Positions 9,830 through 18,571 are shown, counted from the stretch's first letter. The stretch is 64,000 bases of DNA from Candidatus Kouleothrix ribensis (GCA_016722075.1 JADKGW010000001.1:1922001-1986000), one strand, 5' to 3'. Notes: a model not told the origin generated them from the sequence alone. Numbers and translations are program-made.

Positions 9830-11236
9830 TTACACGTCGGCATACAGGGCAAAGTGGTCGCTGGTGCCGAGGATATAGCCGTAGTTGGCCCAGCTGCACA
9901 GGTTCGCCGACGTGCCAAGCGCCCAGTTGGGCGCTATCGGCGCGGGCGGCCAGGCCACCGCAGTCGTAAAGCCGTCGGGCAGATTCAGGCTGCCGCGTGG
10001 CGCGCCGCCCGGCGCCGGCATTACCCCATTGAGCGGCGTGCCGGTCACGTGGTTCATGATCGTCGTGTTATAGTTTGGCGGGGGCGCGGAAGTCCAAACC
10101 AGGATGTTATCGATCGAGTAGAAGTTCGCCACCCGGTTGCTGCCGATATAGTTATACCCGGGGTATGGAGCAGCGTTTGCGTTGTCCGACCAGAGGAACC
10201 GCGAAACCTTGGTGTAATTTTTGTTGCGTATATGCGTCGCAAAATAGCCCCGGTAGGCATCCAGGTTTGCGGGCGGCGGCCCCGGCGGCTGCAGCAGCGG
10301 CGTGTAGCCGAGCAGCGTCAGGGGCTGGTATACCTGGGCGTCATTACCGAGCGCATCGAGTAAGTTCAGGTTGAAGTCGCCCGCCACGATGCGCGTTTCG
10401 TTGGCCGGGCGGGCCGACACCACGTCGTGCATACTTGCCAGGTAATCGATAAAGACGCCCTGATCGCCGGCCACGGCCGGCGAATGCACCCCAAAGATCG
10501 ATAGGTTGCGCTGAACCACGCCGGCATTATTGGTTTCTACGAACGTGGTCATGTATGGCGGGCGATACACTCCGAAATCCAGGAACCCGCCTGCCACACC
10601 GTGATTGTCTTCAAGAAAGCGTGTGCGCGCGGCCACGCGATCTTCCTGGAGGCCTGGGTTATGCTGCGATCCGGGCGGAATGACGCGCGGCATGGTCATT
10701 GGCGGAACCAGCATGGACAGGATGTCGGGGTTGCCCATGGCCGCGACCGGGTATGGTGCTGGCACGCCGACCGCCGGGCGCACTGAAACGCCGGCGTAGC
10801 CGCCAGTCCAGACATTCGGCCCGCTGAAGTAGCGATTGATGATGTTGCCATTCACATTCGATCGGCCGCGGTAGAGCACGGCTACGGTCTCCGGTTTGCT
10901 GCCGGGGCTGCGCCCAACCCGCAACGGCGGCACCAGCCGCCAGTCGCCGGCGTTGTACACCAGGCTCGTGCGCAAAAAGTTCAGCAGATAGATGCACCCC
11001 TCCATACCGCCTGTCAGCGTGGCAAGATCGTTCGGGTAGCTGTCGCCCGAGCCAACCTCGACCAGCACAATTATGTCTGGCTGGGTGTACTGAAGTGTTC
11101 GGTAGACCAGGCGCCGGCGCCACACTGAGGTCTGCAGGTTATTGAGGCCAGCATACCCATCGGCGTAGCCGGGTGTTGTGTTATTGATCTTGTTGATCCC
11201 AAAGGTCTGCAGGTTCCAGACCAAGATCTTCGTCAT
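9830..11236 (-). CDS. Endonuclease/exonuclease/phosphatase-family protein
   Basis: This 468-aa protein has the complete motif set of the EEP fold (DNase I, exonuclease III, sphingomyelinase, CdtB). It has an N-terminal WN motif at residues 7-8, the metal-binding glutamate in DIIVLVEV (E60), a histidine in FGVHSP, GDFN near residues 284-287, an Asp in the SIDNILVW strand, and terminal SDH at 459-461. Family enzymes hydrolyse phosphodiester or phosphomonoester bonds with Mg2+; the substrate here cannot be read. There is no signal peptide. It starts 78 nt after the 1191-aa gene behind an AGAGGA site and ends 12 nt before the giant LysM gene, so it probably belongs to the same transcription unit. 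It is longer than typical exonuclease III (about 270 aa) because of inserts rich in Pro, Gly and Asn. Confidence 0.85.
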   Translation of the reverse strand: MTKILVWNLQTFGINKINNTTPGYADGYAGLNNLQTSVWRRRLVYRTLQYTQPDIIVLVEVGSGDSYPNDLATLTGGMEGCIYLLNFLRTSLVYNAGDWRLVPPLRVGRSPGSKPETVAVLYRGRSNVNGNIINRYFSGPNVWTGGYAGVSVRPAVGVPAPYPVAAMGNPDILSMLVPPMTMPRVIPPGSQHNPGLQEDRVAARTRFLEDNHGVAGGFLDFGVYRPPYMTTFVETNNAGVVQRNLSIFGVHSPAVAGDQGVFIDYLASMHDVVSARPANETRIVAGDFNLNLLDALGNDAQVYQPLTLLGYTPLLQPPGPPPANLDAYRGYFATHIRNKNYTKVSRFLWSDNANAAPYPGYNYIGSNRVANFYSIDNILVWTSAPPPNYNTTIMNHVTGTPLNGVMPAPGGAPRGSLNLPDGFTTAVAWPPAPIAPNWALGTSANLCSWANYGYILGTSDHFALYADV

Positions 11237-11314
11237 ACCACATCCTCTCGATCCCGCGCGGGGCTAAAGCCGCCGTACGGCATGGCCACGGCCATCTGCC
11301 CCGCGCGGCCTGGC

Positions 11315-14300
11315 TCACGGCAGTTGCGCCAACCCGAGCCGCTGCTGATCGGCGCCGGGGGTATCGCTCGCCACGTACGCCGCGTACCAGCCCAGGCTGC
11401 CGGTGTTGCTGGGGTCGCCAAACAGAAAGAACTGGATCGTCGCGTCGGGCGGCAGCTTGACGATGCCGAAAATCTTGATCCCAATGTCGTCGAGCCGCAG
11501 GCAGTAGAAGAACGGCGGGTCGCCAGCTTTGGCGCCGGGCACGGGCTGGCGCAGCAGCGCAATCGCGCCGACGGCGACTTTGATCACGCCCTGGAGGCTG
11601 AACAGTTTGGCGCCCGGCGCCGCGCCCGGCAGGCTCAGGCCCATAAACAGCCCGTGCGTGCTGTCGCTGGCGGCGCTGTCGGGCGCCCACGCCAGCAGCA
11701 TGCTCGAGCTAAAGCCGGCGGCCGAGGCCAGCGCGCCCGGCCCGCCCAGCGTTACGTCGTACACCACGCCAAACCAGCGCTTGCCGAGCTGGCGCAGGCT
11801 CAGGCCCGAGCTTACCGGCAGGAAGCCGTAGTCGGCCGGGGTTTTGTCCTGCGCGCTGATAAAGCTCTTCAGCTGCAGGCCAAAGCCTTTGAACAGGCTC
11901 TCGTCGCGCGGCTGGCTGGCGTTCAGGTCGTAGGCCAGGTTGGCGGTGTCGAGCGCATAGCTCACGGCGTTGGGCGTGGCTTTGGCGAAGCTCATGTCGA
12001 TCGCCAGGTTCGAGAAGGCCAGCCCGGCGCCGAGCGCGGCCGGGAACGTGCCGGGTGGGCTGCCGAACGAGAGCACGTCGAGCAGCGCGCCGGCCTGGTC
12101 ATTCAGCTGCGCAAAATCGAAGTTGCCCCAGATCAGGAAGCGGCTGGCGACGCTGGCGCCACCATCGCGCGGGCCGAGCGTGTTGAACTGCACCCGGCTG
12201 AACAGCAGCGCCGGCAGCAGGTTGCTGTCGAGCGTGAACAGGTTGGCCTGGGTTTGCTGGAACACATACACGCCCACGCCATTCTGGTCGATATAGCTGC
12301 CGTCGAGCACCACGCCATTGGCCGGCGCCGGCTGGCCGTTGCTGTAGGTTGCCAGCACCGGCGCGCCGAACAGCCGGTTGGCGGTGAGCTGCACATTACT
12401 CTTGAAATCGATCAGCCGGCTGTTCTCGAAGAGCGACTGCAGCTGGAGCACGCTAAAATCGAAGTCGTTGGTCGTCTGCACCGGGATGGGCTGATCGGGG
12501 TTGACGCCGGCAGCCAGGTTCAGCGCGTAGGCCGGGTTGGTGTAGTCGATCAGGCCGAACATGCTCGACGGCCCATCCAGCGTGATCACGCCGCTGGCTT
12601 GATCGACCACTACCCGGCTGACGCTGAAGCCAAAGTGGTGCGCCGTGAAATGCGCGAACTCGATGCCGGCGGCCAGGCCCTGGATCTGCGGCGGCAGGTC
12701 GTTGGCGGCCAGGTCGGCCTGCAGTACGATCACGCCATTCCAGCTCGGGTCGGTCGCGATCTGCTTGAAGTTCTGGTAGAACGCGGCCGAGCGGCCGCTG
12801 GCGCGCGCAATGCCGTCGTCGATGTACTGCTGGAGCCATTGCGATAGGCCGGTGTACGCGACGGTGGCGGTGTCTGGGCTGGCCTCGGCCGCGAGCGAAA
12901 AATCGGCCGCTGCGGTCCAGCGGTTGGGGTTGCTCACGCGCTCTTGCAGGCTGCCGGCGCAGAACTTGAGGATCAGCACATTGCGGTAGCTGGTGAGCGT
13001 CGCGCCTTTGCCTACCTGCGCGGTCAGCGTCCAGCCGGCAATGGTTACAGCATTCGCGAAGTGTGCGCCGATCTTCGGGTTGTCGAAATTCTGGTCGTTG
13101 ACCGCCACCAGAAATAGCTGGTTGGTTTGCAGTGCGTCTTGCAGCTGGCGGGTCGGGTAGCCGAAGGCGAACGGCTGCATGCTGCCGCTGCGGTCGGCCG
13201 ATTGGGCCAGCGCGACATTCAGGTACGCGCCGCTGCCGGGGTCGATCTGCGCCACCAGCCCCTGGGGTGTGGTGGCGTAGGTTGGCGTAACCGCCAGCGC
13301 CGCGCGGGCGTGCCGTGCCGTGGCAGCTGCGCGCGCGCGCCAGGTGGCGCCCGCTGCGCCCGAGATCAGCGCCTTGCGCGTGGCCGCGAGGATCTGGCTT
13401 TCGAACTGGGCCAGCTGCTGGCCATCCACGCCTGGCGCCAGCCCGGCATATGGCACGAGCGGGAAGCCGAGGCCCTGCGGCAGCGCCATGCTCGGCGGGT
13501 GCGTCAGCAGCACCGCCGGGGCAGCGCCGGGCGCGCCGGTGGGCGGCGTGGGCGCGTACAGCGGGCTGCCCTCGGGCTCGGCGCTATACTGGCTGGTATG
13601 GCCGGCGCCATTCACCAGCGTGGCCCACGGCGCCTGGTAGTCGGCGGTCAGGCGCCTGGCCAGCTTGCCGCTGTCGGGCGTATCGAGGCTGGCGCTGCTG
13701 AAGGGGAACACCGGCGCGTAGGCCGGCTGCGAGGGTAGAAACAGCAGCGTGTCGTTGCCGGCGCCGGCCTGCGGGTCGTAGGTCACGAACGACACCCGCT
13801 CCGAGCCGAACAGCCCGCACAGCAGCTGCTGCGGCGCGCCGGCCGGCTGGGTATCGACGCTCAGGCCAAACGCGCCGGCCGGCGTGAAGTACACTACGCC
13901 CTGGCCCGGCGGGGTGTTGGCGCGCGCGGCCGAGGCCAGCGCAAACGCGCCGGCGCGCGCGGGCAGGCCGGCCGTGCCGGCGCCCTGCGGGATCAGCGAG
14001 ATCGCCCGGCCGGTGGCGCTGCGAAACATGCTGGCGAGCGCGGGCGCGCCGCTGAGCGCGAAGCCGGTGCGCAGGTAGCCCTGGCGCAGCAGCGCGTCGG
14101 CCAGCCGGGTGTTGGTCGGGTCGGCCGGGTCGACCGTGCCGGTGCAGGCCAGGCTGTTCGGCAGCTGGCCGGCGGCAAAGGCCGGGTAGCTGAGTGTCAC
14201 GCGGCGGTTGTGCTGCTTGTCCCTGGCCACATAGCGAAAGCCGAGCATGTACGCCCCGGCGCCGAAGGTCACGGCCGGCGTGATCTGGGCGGCAAACACA

Positions 14301-14890
14301 AAGCAGCCGGTATTCGGCCCGCTGAACGGGATGGCCGCGCGCTGCATGTTGGCGTCGCCAACCGTAATGCCAATGCTATCTGCGCCGTTTTGCAAGCCGA
14401 TCAGCGGGTTCGTGCCGGTGCGGATCGACACCACCAGCGCGCCGGCAGCCGTATCGACCGAGAGGTACAGGTTGGTGAGCACATAGAAGTTCAGGTTGCT
14501 GCCCAGCGCGGCATTCAGATCCGAGCGCAGAATGTTGAGCCCGCTGATGTTCGGGCTGAACGCAAAGCCGTAGTGCGCGAAATTGCCGAACGGCGCGGCC
14601 GGGCTGTTCAGCAGCCACACCGCCGCGCGGTTGAAGCCGGCGTTCGCCTTGATATAGGCGTTCGCCTGCTGCACGAAGCCGGCCGGGTCGCTATCGATCA
14701 GCGCCGGGCGGGCAGTGGCGAACAGGTAGGCGCCGCTATACTGGCTGAGCGATTGGTCGATCGGGATGCCGGCGACCGGGTTCGACGGCGGCGTGGGCAG
14801 CAGGTAGCCGGCCCAGCCGACCGAGCCGGCCACGCGCGCCTCGTACAACAGTGTGTTGGCGACCTGCTCGAACTGAAGTACCGCGCTCAT
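11315..14890 (-). CDS. Large beta-rich protein of unknown function, 1191 aa
   Basis: I do not recognise a named family. The protein is 1191 aa, with no signal peptide and no obvious membrane segment, and is rich in Ala, Gly, Leu, Phe and Asn with strand-like alternation, as in the giant gene downstream. The last 150 residues (for example GIKIFGIVKLPPDATIQFF) resemble the style of the first half of the giant protein, so the two may share a domain type; this is an impression, not an alignment. The start at ATG 14890 is supported by AAGGAA 7 nt upstream. It lies 59 nt after the membrane-anchored gene and 78 nt before the EEP enzyme. It could be a structural component of a surface or particle-like assembly. 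Confidence 0.75.
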   Translation of the reverse strand: MSAVLQFEQVANTLLYEARVAGSVGWAGYLLPTPPSNPVAGIPIDQSLSQYSGAYLFATARPALIDSDPAGFVQQANAYIKANAGFNRAAVWLLNSPAAPFGNFAHYGFAFSPNISGLNILRSDLNAALGSNLNFYVLTNLYLSVDTAAGALVVSIRTGTNPLIGLQNGADSIGITVGDANMQRAAIPFSGPNTGCFVFAAQITPAVTFGAGAYMLGFRYVARDKQHNRRVTLSYPAFAAGQLPNSLACTGTVDPADPTNTRLADALLRQGYLRTGFALSGAPALASMFRSATGRAISLIPQGAGTAGLPARAGAFALASAARANTPPGQGVVYFTPAGAFGLSVDTQPAGAPQQLLCGLFGSERVSFVTYDPQAGAGNDTLLFLPSQPAYAPVFPFSSASLDTPDSGKLARRLTADYQAPWATLVNGAGHTSQYSAEPEGSPLYAPTPPTGAPGAAPAVLLTHPPSMALPQGLGFPLVPYAGLAPGVDGQQLAQFESQILAATRKALISGAAGATWRARAAATARHARAALAVTPTYATTPQGLVAQIDPGSGAYLNVALAQSADRSGSMQPFAFGYPTRQLQDALQTNQLFLVAVNDQNFDNPKIGAHFANAVTIAGWTLTAQVGKGATLTSYRNVLILKFCAGSLQERVSNPNRWTAAADFSLAAEASPDTATVAYTGLSQWLQQYIDDGIARASGRSAAFYQNFKQIATDPSWNGVIVLQADLAANDLPPQIQGLAAGIEFAHFTAHHFGFSVSRVVVDQASGVITLDGPSSMFGLIDYTNPAYALNLAAGVNPDQPIPVQTTNDFDFSVLQLQSLFENSRLIDFKSNVQLTANRLFGAPVLATYSNGQPAPANGVVLDGSYIDQNGVGVYVFQQTQANLFTLDSNLLPALLFSRVQFNTLGPRDGGASVASRFLIWGNFDFAQLNDQAGALLDVLSFGSPPGTFPAALGAGLAFSNLAIDMSFAKATPNAVSYALDTANLAYDLNASQPRDESLFKGFGLQLKSFISAQDKTPADYGFLPVSSGLSLRQLGKRWFGVVYDVTLGGPGALASAAGFSSSMLLAWAPDSAASDSTHGLFMGLSLPGAAPGAKLFSLQGVIKVAVGAIALLRQPVPGAKAGDPPFFYCLRLDDIGIKIFGIVKLPPDATIQFFLFGDPSNTGSLGWYAAYVASDTPGADQQRLGLAQLP

Positions 14891-14949
14891 AGGCCGTTCC
14901 TTCTATTGCAGTCGGCAGGCGCCACGCGCTCGTGCGCGGGTAGCCTGGC

Positions 14950-15759
14950 TCAATGCCAGGGCGCAAGGTAGCGCCAACTCGCAATTGTGCCGGCATACGC
15001 AACCGCCGGATGATCCGACGATCCGAACGTGCCGATCAGCGTCAGCTGGCCATCCTGGGTTGGCGTGGCCGGCCGCAGCCGAATACGCATGCCCGGCGAC
15101 ACGCGCACCGTACCGACGGCATAGGACTGCGAGTCGATCACGCTGTTGGCGTCTTGCGAGAGCGTGAAGGTCGCGATCGTCTGCGAGCCGGTCAGCAGGC
15201 GCACGATCACCGCCGATCCAGGGTCGAGCAGAATATCGCTCTCGATGCGCAGCTCGGGCGTCGGCCAGGCCACCTGGCGCGCCAGGATCAGCCCGGCCGG
15301 TGCCGGCCAGGCCACTACCGTGCCGGCGAACGGCACCGCGCGCCCGGCCTGCGCCACGCTGAAGTCGCCGCGCAGCATGCTGCGCCCTGGCGGGTAGCTA
15401 AACTGCACTGCCAGGCTGCCGCTCACGGTCGTGTCGCCATTCGCCAGGTTCAGCACCGCCGTGCTGGCCGCCGGTGTGAGCGTATACTGCGCCAGCGGCC
15501 GGCCGGCCAGCCGGGCATCGATATCGGCCTGCGCGAACTGCTGATCGACGCGAATAGACAGCACAAGCGCACCAAACGCCCGCTCCACGCTCATGCCGGG
15601 CAGGATCTCGAGCGCCGGCGACACCGTGCTGGCAGTAGCACCAGCGGCTGCGGGCGGGCGCGCAGCTGCGCGCTGGCCGAGCGTATAGCCCAGCAGCGCA
15701 CCGCAACTACCGGCCAGCGCCACCGCCAGCGCGGCCAGCACCAGCTTTTGATAACGCAT
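14950..15759 (-). CDS. Membrane-anchored hypothetical protein, 269 aa
   Basis: The N-terminus is a signal anchor: positive MRYQK followed by about 20 hydrophobic residues, with a cysteine in AGSCGALLG that makes only a poor lipobox. A low-complexity Pro/Ala linker (about residues 33-47) precedes a roughly 220-aa beta-rich domain of unknown family that would sit outside the membrane. I prefer ATG 15759 over the TTG one codon earlier because GAGGCG lies close upstream. It is the second gene of the minus-strand set, 66 nt after the 119-aa gene. It may tether the large downstream proteins to the envelope; that is inference. Confidence 0.7.
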   Translation of the reverse strand: MRYQKLVLAALAVALAGSCGALLGYTLGQRAAARPPAAAGATASTVSPALEILPGMSVERAFGALVLSIRVDQQFAQADIDARLAGRPLAQYTLTPAASTAVLNLANGDTTVSGSLAVQFSYPPGRSMLRGDFSVAQAGRAVPFAGTVVAWPAPAGLILARQVAWPTPELRIESDILLDPGSAVIVRLLTGSQTIATFTLSQDANSVIDSQSYAVGTVRVSPGMRIRLRPATPTQDGQLTLIGTFGSSDHPAVAYAGTIASWRYLAPWH

Positions 15760-15825
15760 CAATCGCCTCGTAGAGGGCGCGGGTGGGTGCGGCGCGCCCT
15801 CTGCGGCTATACACGCGGGCAGAGG

Positions 15826-16185
15826 CTAGGCGGCGTTGCTGGGGAATGTGCCGAGCGACTTGCCGGTGACGGTGTAGGTGCTGCCACTATCGACGATATC
15901 GCCGGTCACCGTCACCAGGTACGAACCGCCGGCCTGCGGAAGATACTCAACCGTCAGGCCCTTCTTGAAGGTCACCACCGCATTACCGCGGTCGCGGTCG
16001 TTCACCGCTGTCGTATTCGACGACGAGAGCGACGGGCTCCAGTAGGTGATCGTATTGTTGTAGACAAAAGCCAGCTGGGTGTCGTCGGTTTTGTCGCCCG
16101 AGGCGTTGGCGAGCGCATTGCTGTTGGGTGTGAGCGGCGTGTTGGTGCTTTGGCCGGCTTCGAACGTGCGGTGCTTTGTCGCCAT
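15826..16185 (-). CDS. Small beta-rich hypothetical protein, 119 aa
   Basis: First gene of the minus-strand set. The 119-aa product has no signal peptide or membrane segment. It begins with a polar, Thr/Asn-rich stretch and continues with strand-like segments (YLVTVTGDIVDSGSTYTVTG). I do not recognise the family. The start at ATG 16185 has GAAAGGC at a suitable distance. Small size, first position and a repetitive beta pattern are compatible with a structural subunit or export substrate, but nothing shows this directly. Confidence 0.65.
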   Translation of the reverse strand: MATKHRTFEAGQSTNTPLTPNSNALANASGDKTDDTQLAFVYNNTITYWSPSLSSSNTTAVNDRDRGNAVVTFKKGLTVEYLPQAGGSYLVTVTGDIVDSGSTYTVTGKSLGTFPSNAA

Positions 16186-16296
16186 AGTGCGGCTGCCTTT
16201 CTGTGTACATGCGTGAAGGGCTGGCGTAGTTGTGCTGGATTGACAGGAGATGCATGCAGTGTAGTACTGCGGCGGGCGCCGGTATATCGAGAGGAT

Positions 16297-16403
16297 TACG
16301 TATCTTTTGCATAAACCAGGCGGGCACCGGCCCCCTACGTATCCTTACGTATGCCGCAACATCTTGACAAGCCCGGCGTGCTTCGCTACTATGCCGTACG
16401 TAT
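16297..16403 (+). promoter_or_regulatory. Four TACGTAT direct repeats around a promoter
   Basis: The heptamer TACGTAT occurs at 16297, 16336, 16346 and 16397, always in the same orientation, and its core TACGTA is palindromic. Copies 2 and 3 are 10 bp apart, one helical turn. Copy 3 ends 12 bp before the -35 box at 16364 and copy 4 starts 5 bp after the -10 box. The placement suggests operator sites for a dimeric regulator acting on the lipoprotein promoter and possibly on the divergent minus-strand gene set. Confidence 0.5.
16364..16392 (+). promoter_or_regulatory. Sigma70-type promoter of the small lipoprotein gene
   Basis: A perfect -35 (TTGACA, 16364-16369) is followed by a 17-bp spacer and TACTAT (16387-16392). 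It lies about 40 bp upstream of the lipoprotein ATG at 16432. Confidence 0.75.
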
Positions 16404-16431
16404 CGACACCTACATAGAGGAGCACTAACAC

Positions 16432-16632
16432 ATGAACTATGTTCGCTGGCTCATGGGCGCGCTGCTGGCCCTCACACTAGCCGCCTGCGATACAAGCTCG
16501 AATACTCCGGCTACCGCCCAGCCCGGCCCGGTTATGACGAGTCAGCCGGCGCCGGGCGGTGCCGCCCCCTACCCGGCACCGGCTAATGGCGCGGCCTACC
16601 CTGGCCCTGGCACGGCGGCTCCGGCGCCTTAG
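16432..16632 (+). CDS. Small proline-rich lipoprotein, 66 aa
   Basis: A 66-aa protein with a lipoprotein signal: a short positive N-terminus, a hydrophobic core and lipobox LAAC with the lipidated cysteine at residue 19. The mature part is about 47 residues, almost entirely Pro, Ala, Gly, Thr and Tyr, so it is probably unstructured. The ATG at 16432 follows AGAGGAG. It has its own strong promoter and is separated from nusA by another promoter, so it is likely monocistronic. Function unknown. Confidence 0.75.
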   Translation: MNYVRWLMGALLALTLAACDTSSNTPATAQPGPVMTSQPAPGGAAPYPAPANGAAYPGPGTAAPAP

Positions 16633-16635
16633 CGG

Positions 16636-16664
16636 TTGCGTGCGCCGCGTGAAAATGGTATACT
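16636..16664 (+). promoter_or_regulatory. Promoter of the nusA operon
   Basis: TTGCGT (16636-16641), a 17-bp spacer and TATACT (16659-16664). It begins 3 bp after the lipoprotein stop codon and gives a leader of roughly 115 nt before the nusA start. Confidence 0.65.
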
Positions 16665-16691
16665 ACTGGTCGCACGAGACGGATTTCGCCG

Positions 16692-16714
16692 AAAAGTGGG
16701 TACCCCCCACTTTT
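16692..16714 (+). terminator. Terminator-like hairpin in the nusA leader
   Basis: A perfect 9-bp stem (AAAAGTGGG / CCCACTTTT) with a 5-nt loop, followed by a T-rich tail (cttattgtt). Because it lies downstream of the 16636 promoter and before nusA, it would act inside the leader as an attenuator or RNA-binding element. It could also end read-through from the lipoprotein gene. Confidence 0.55.
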
Positions 16715-16784
16715 CTTATTGTTCCCTTCCGAACGCGGTGGCGCAATACGGATGTTTACGTCGACACGGCAGGGTGAGGACACA

Positions 16785-18113
16785 ATGAAACACGAGTTTT
16801 ACGCAGCCATTTCCCAGATTGCGGCTGAGCGCGGCATACCAAAAGAAGCGATTATTGAGGTGATGGAAAAAGCGCTTGTCACCGCCTACCGGCGTACGCT
16901 GGGCAATAATCCGCCGCCAATCGAAGTGTCGGTTAAGCTCGACCCGCAAAGCGGCCAGGCGCGTGTGTTCGCCGAAAAGCAGGTAGTCGATGAAGTGTTC
17001 GATGATCGGTTCGAAATAGATTATGTCGACGCAAAGCGGATTAAGACCGATGTCGAGATGGGCGAGACGATCGTGGTTGAGAGTACGCCCAACGATTTCG
17101 GCCGCATCGCGGCGCAGACGGCCAAGCAGGTGATCCTGCAGGGCATCAAAGAGGTCGAGCGCGAGCATATCTACGGCGAATATATGGATCGCGAGGGCGA
17201 GCTGGTGACGGCGACGGTGCAGCGCGTCTCGAAGGGCAATGTCATCCTCGAGATGGGCAAGGCCGAGGCGATTCTGCCGCCGAAAGAGCAGGTCGATTCC
17301 GATCGCTACTACCACGGCCAGCGCCTGAAAGTCTACCTGATGGAAATCCGGCGCGAGGATCGTGGCCCGCGCCTGATCGCCTCACGCACGCACAAGCAGC
17401 TGATCCTGCGGCTGTTCGAGATGGAGGTGCCCGAGATCTACAACGGCACGGTCGAGATCAAATCGATCGCGCGCGAGCCGGGCCTGCGTACCAAAGTCGG
17501 CGTGACGGCCCGCCAGGAGGGCATCGACCCGGTTGGCTCGTGCGTGGGCATGCGCGGCGTGCGCATCCAGAATATTGTGAACGAGCTGAATGGCGAGAAG
17601 ATCGACGTGGTGCAGTGGTCGGCCGACCCGAAGGAGTTCATCGCCAATGCGCTCTCGCCGGCCCAGGTGGTCGAGGTGCAGCTGCGCGACGACGAGCACG
17701 CCGCCACGGTGATCGTGCCCGACAAGCAGCTCTCGCTGGCGATCGGCAAAGAGGGCCAGAATGTGCGCCTGGCGGCCAAGCTTAGCGGCTGGCGCATCGA
17801 CATCAAGAGCGCCAGCGCGCTGCTCGACGAAGAGCGCGCCGCCGCCGAGGCTCGCGATGCGGCCGACGCCGAGCTGCTGGCCACCGAGGCCGCCCTGGCT
17901 ACGGCGAAGGTCGAGTCGCGCAAGGTGCGGGCCGATGGTACGGTGGTGTATCTCAATCGCCGCTACGGCCCACTTGGCGATGAGCTGATTGGCGAGACGG
18001 TGCAGCTGCGTGCGACATCGCAGAAGCTGAACATCTACGCCAACGACCGCCTGATCGCCTCGTACCTGCTCGACGACGAGGACGAGGACGAGGTCGCGGC
18101 GGACGAGGAGTAA
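16785..18113 (+). CDS. nusA: Transcription termination/antitermination factor NusA
   Basis: NusA binds RNA polymerase and nascent RNA and modulates pausing, termination and antitermination. The 442-aa product has the standard order: an N-terminal polymerase-binding domain (about 1-105), S1 domain (about 108-175), and KH1/KH2 (about 200-345), including a GMRGVRIQNIVNELNGEKIDVV segment and IGKEGQNVRLAAKLSGW. The C-terminal 90 residues differ from proteobacterial AR repeats and end in a strongly acidic tail. I chose ATG 16785 (MKHEFYAAIS), preceded by GTGAGGA, over an in-frame ATG at 16719 whose extra residues do not resemble NusA. It heads the nusA-ylxR-infB-rbfA cluster. The rimP gene, often found just upstream, is not in this gap. 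Confidence 0.95.
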   Translation: MKHEFYAAISQIAAERGIPKEAIIEVMEKALVTAYRRTLGNNPPPIEVSVKLDPQSGQARVFAEKQVVDEVFDDRFEIDYVDAKRIKTDVEMGETIVVESTPNDFGRIAAQTAKQVILQGIKEVEREHIYGEYMDREGELVTATVQRVSKGNVILEMGKAEAILPPKEQVDSDRYYHGQRLKVYLMEIRREDRGPRLIASRTHKQLILRLFEMEVPEIYNGTVEIKSIAREPGLRTKVGVTARQEGIDPVGSCVGMRGVRIQNIVNELNGEKIDVVQWSADPKEFIANALSPAQVVEVQLRDDEHAATVIVPDKQLSLAIGKEGQNVRLAAKLSGWRIDIKSASALLDEERAAAEARDAADAELLATEAALATAKVESRKVRADGTVVYLNRRYGPLGDELIGETVQLRATSQKLNIYANDRLIASYLLDDEDEDEVAADEE

Positions 18114-18175
18114 TTGTGCAGGTTGCGTGAAAGCGCGAATTCAGCACGCAACATGTACAATTCAGAACTTGAATC

Positions 18176-18499
18176 ATGGCACAGGCAAAGAAAAAATCGA
18201 GTGGCCCGCGCATCAAGCCGGTGCCGATGCGCATGTGCATTGCCTGCCGGCGCACCAACACGAAACGCGGGCTGATCCGGCTGGTGCGCGATGCACACGG
18301 GCGCGTCAGCCCCGACCCAACCGGGAAGCGCGCCGGGCGCGGCGCATACCTGTGCCACGACCTGGCCTGCTGGGAACAGGCGCTCAAGCGCCAGGGGCTC
18401 GAGCGAGCGCTGCGGATCGAGGCGCTCGCGCCCGACGATCGCGCGGCGCTCGAGCAATTTGCAGCCGGCTTGCCTAAACCGCTCGATCCGGCGCTGTAG
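18176..18499 (+). CDS. ylxR: YlxR/DUF448 RNA-binding protein (RnpM family)
   Basis: A 107-aa protein with the YlxR signature MRMCIACRR-(T)-N-TKRGLIRLVR and GRGAYLC. In Bacillus this family (RnpM) binds RNA and modulates RNase P; it also belongs to the nusA-infB operon in many bacteria. A basic N-terminal tail precedes the domain. It lies 62 nt after nusA in the conserved position before infB. No L7Ae-like gene follows it, unlike Bacillus. Confidence 0.9.
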   Translation: MAQAKKKSSGPRIKPVPMRMCIACRRTNTKRGLIRLVRDAHGRVSPDPTGKRAGRGAYLCHDLACWEQALKRQGLERALRIEALAPDDRAALEQFAAGLPKPLDPAL

Positions 18500-18538
18500 C
18501 CGCCAGGGCGGGCCTGCGGCCCTAACCATACCCGCATA

Positions 18539-18571
18539 CTGGTGCGGCCAGTGACAACCCGGCCGCACCAG
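18539..18571 (+). other. Hairpin in the ylxR-infB gap
   Basis: A perfect 11-bp inverted repeat (CTGGTGCGGCC / GGCCGCACCAG) with an 11-nt loop and no T-tract. The rest of the 245-bp gap has no convincing gene; TAATAA at 18652 could be a weak -10 for an internal infB promoter. Confidence 0.5.
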
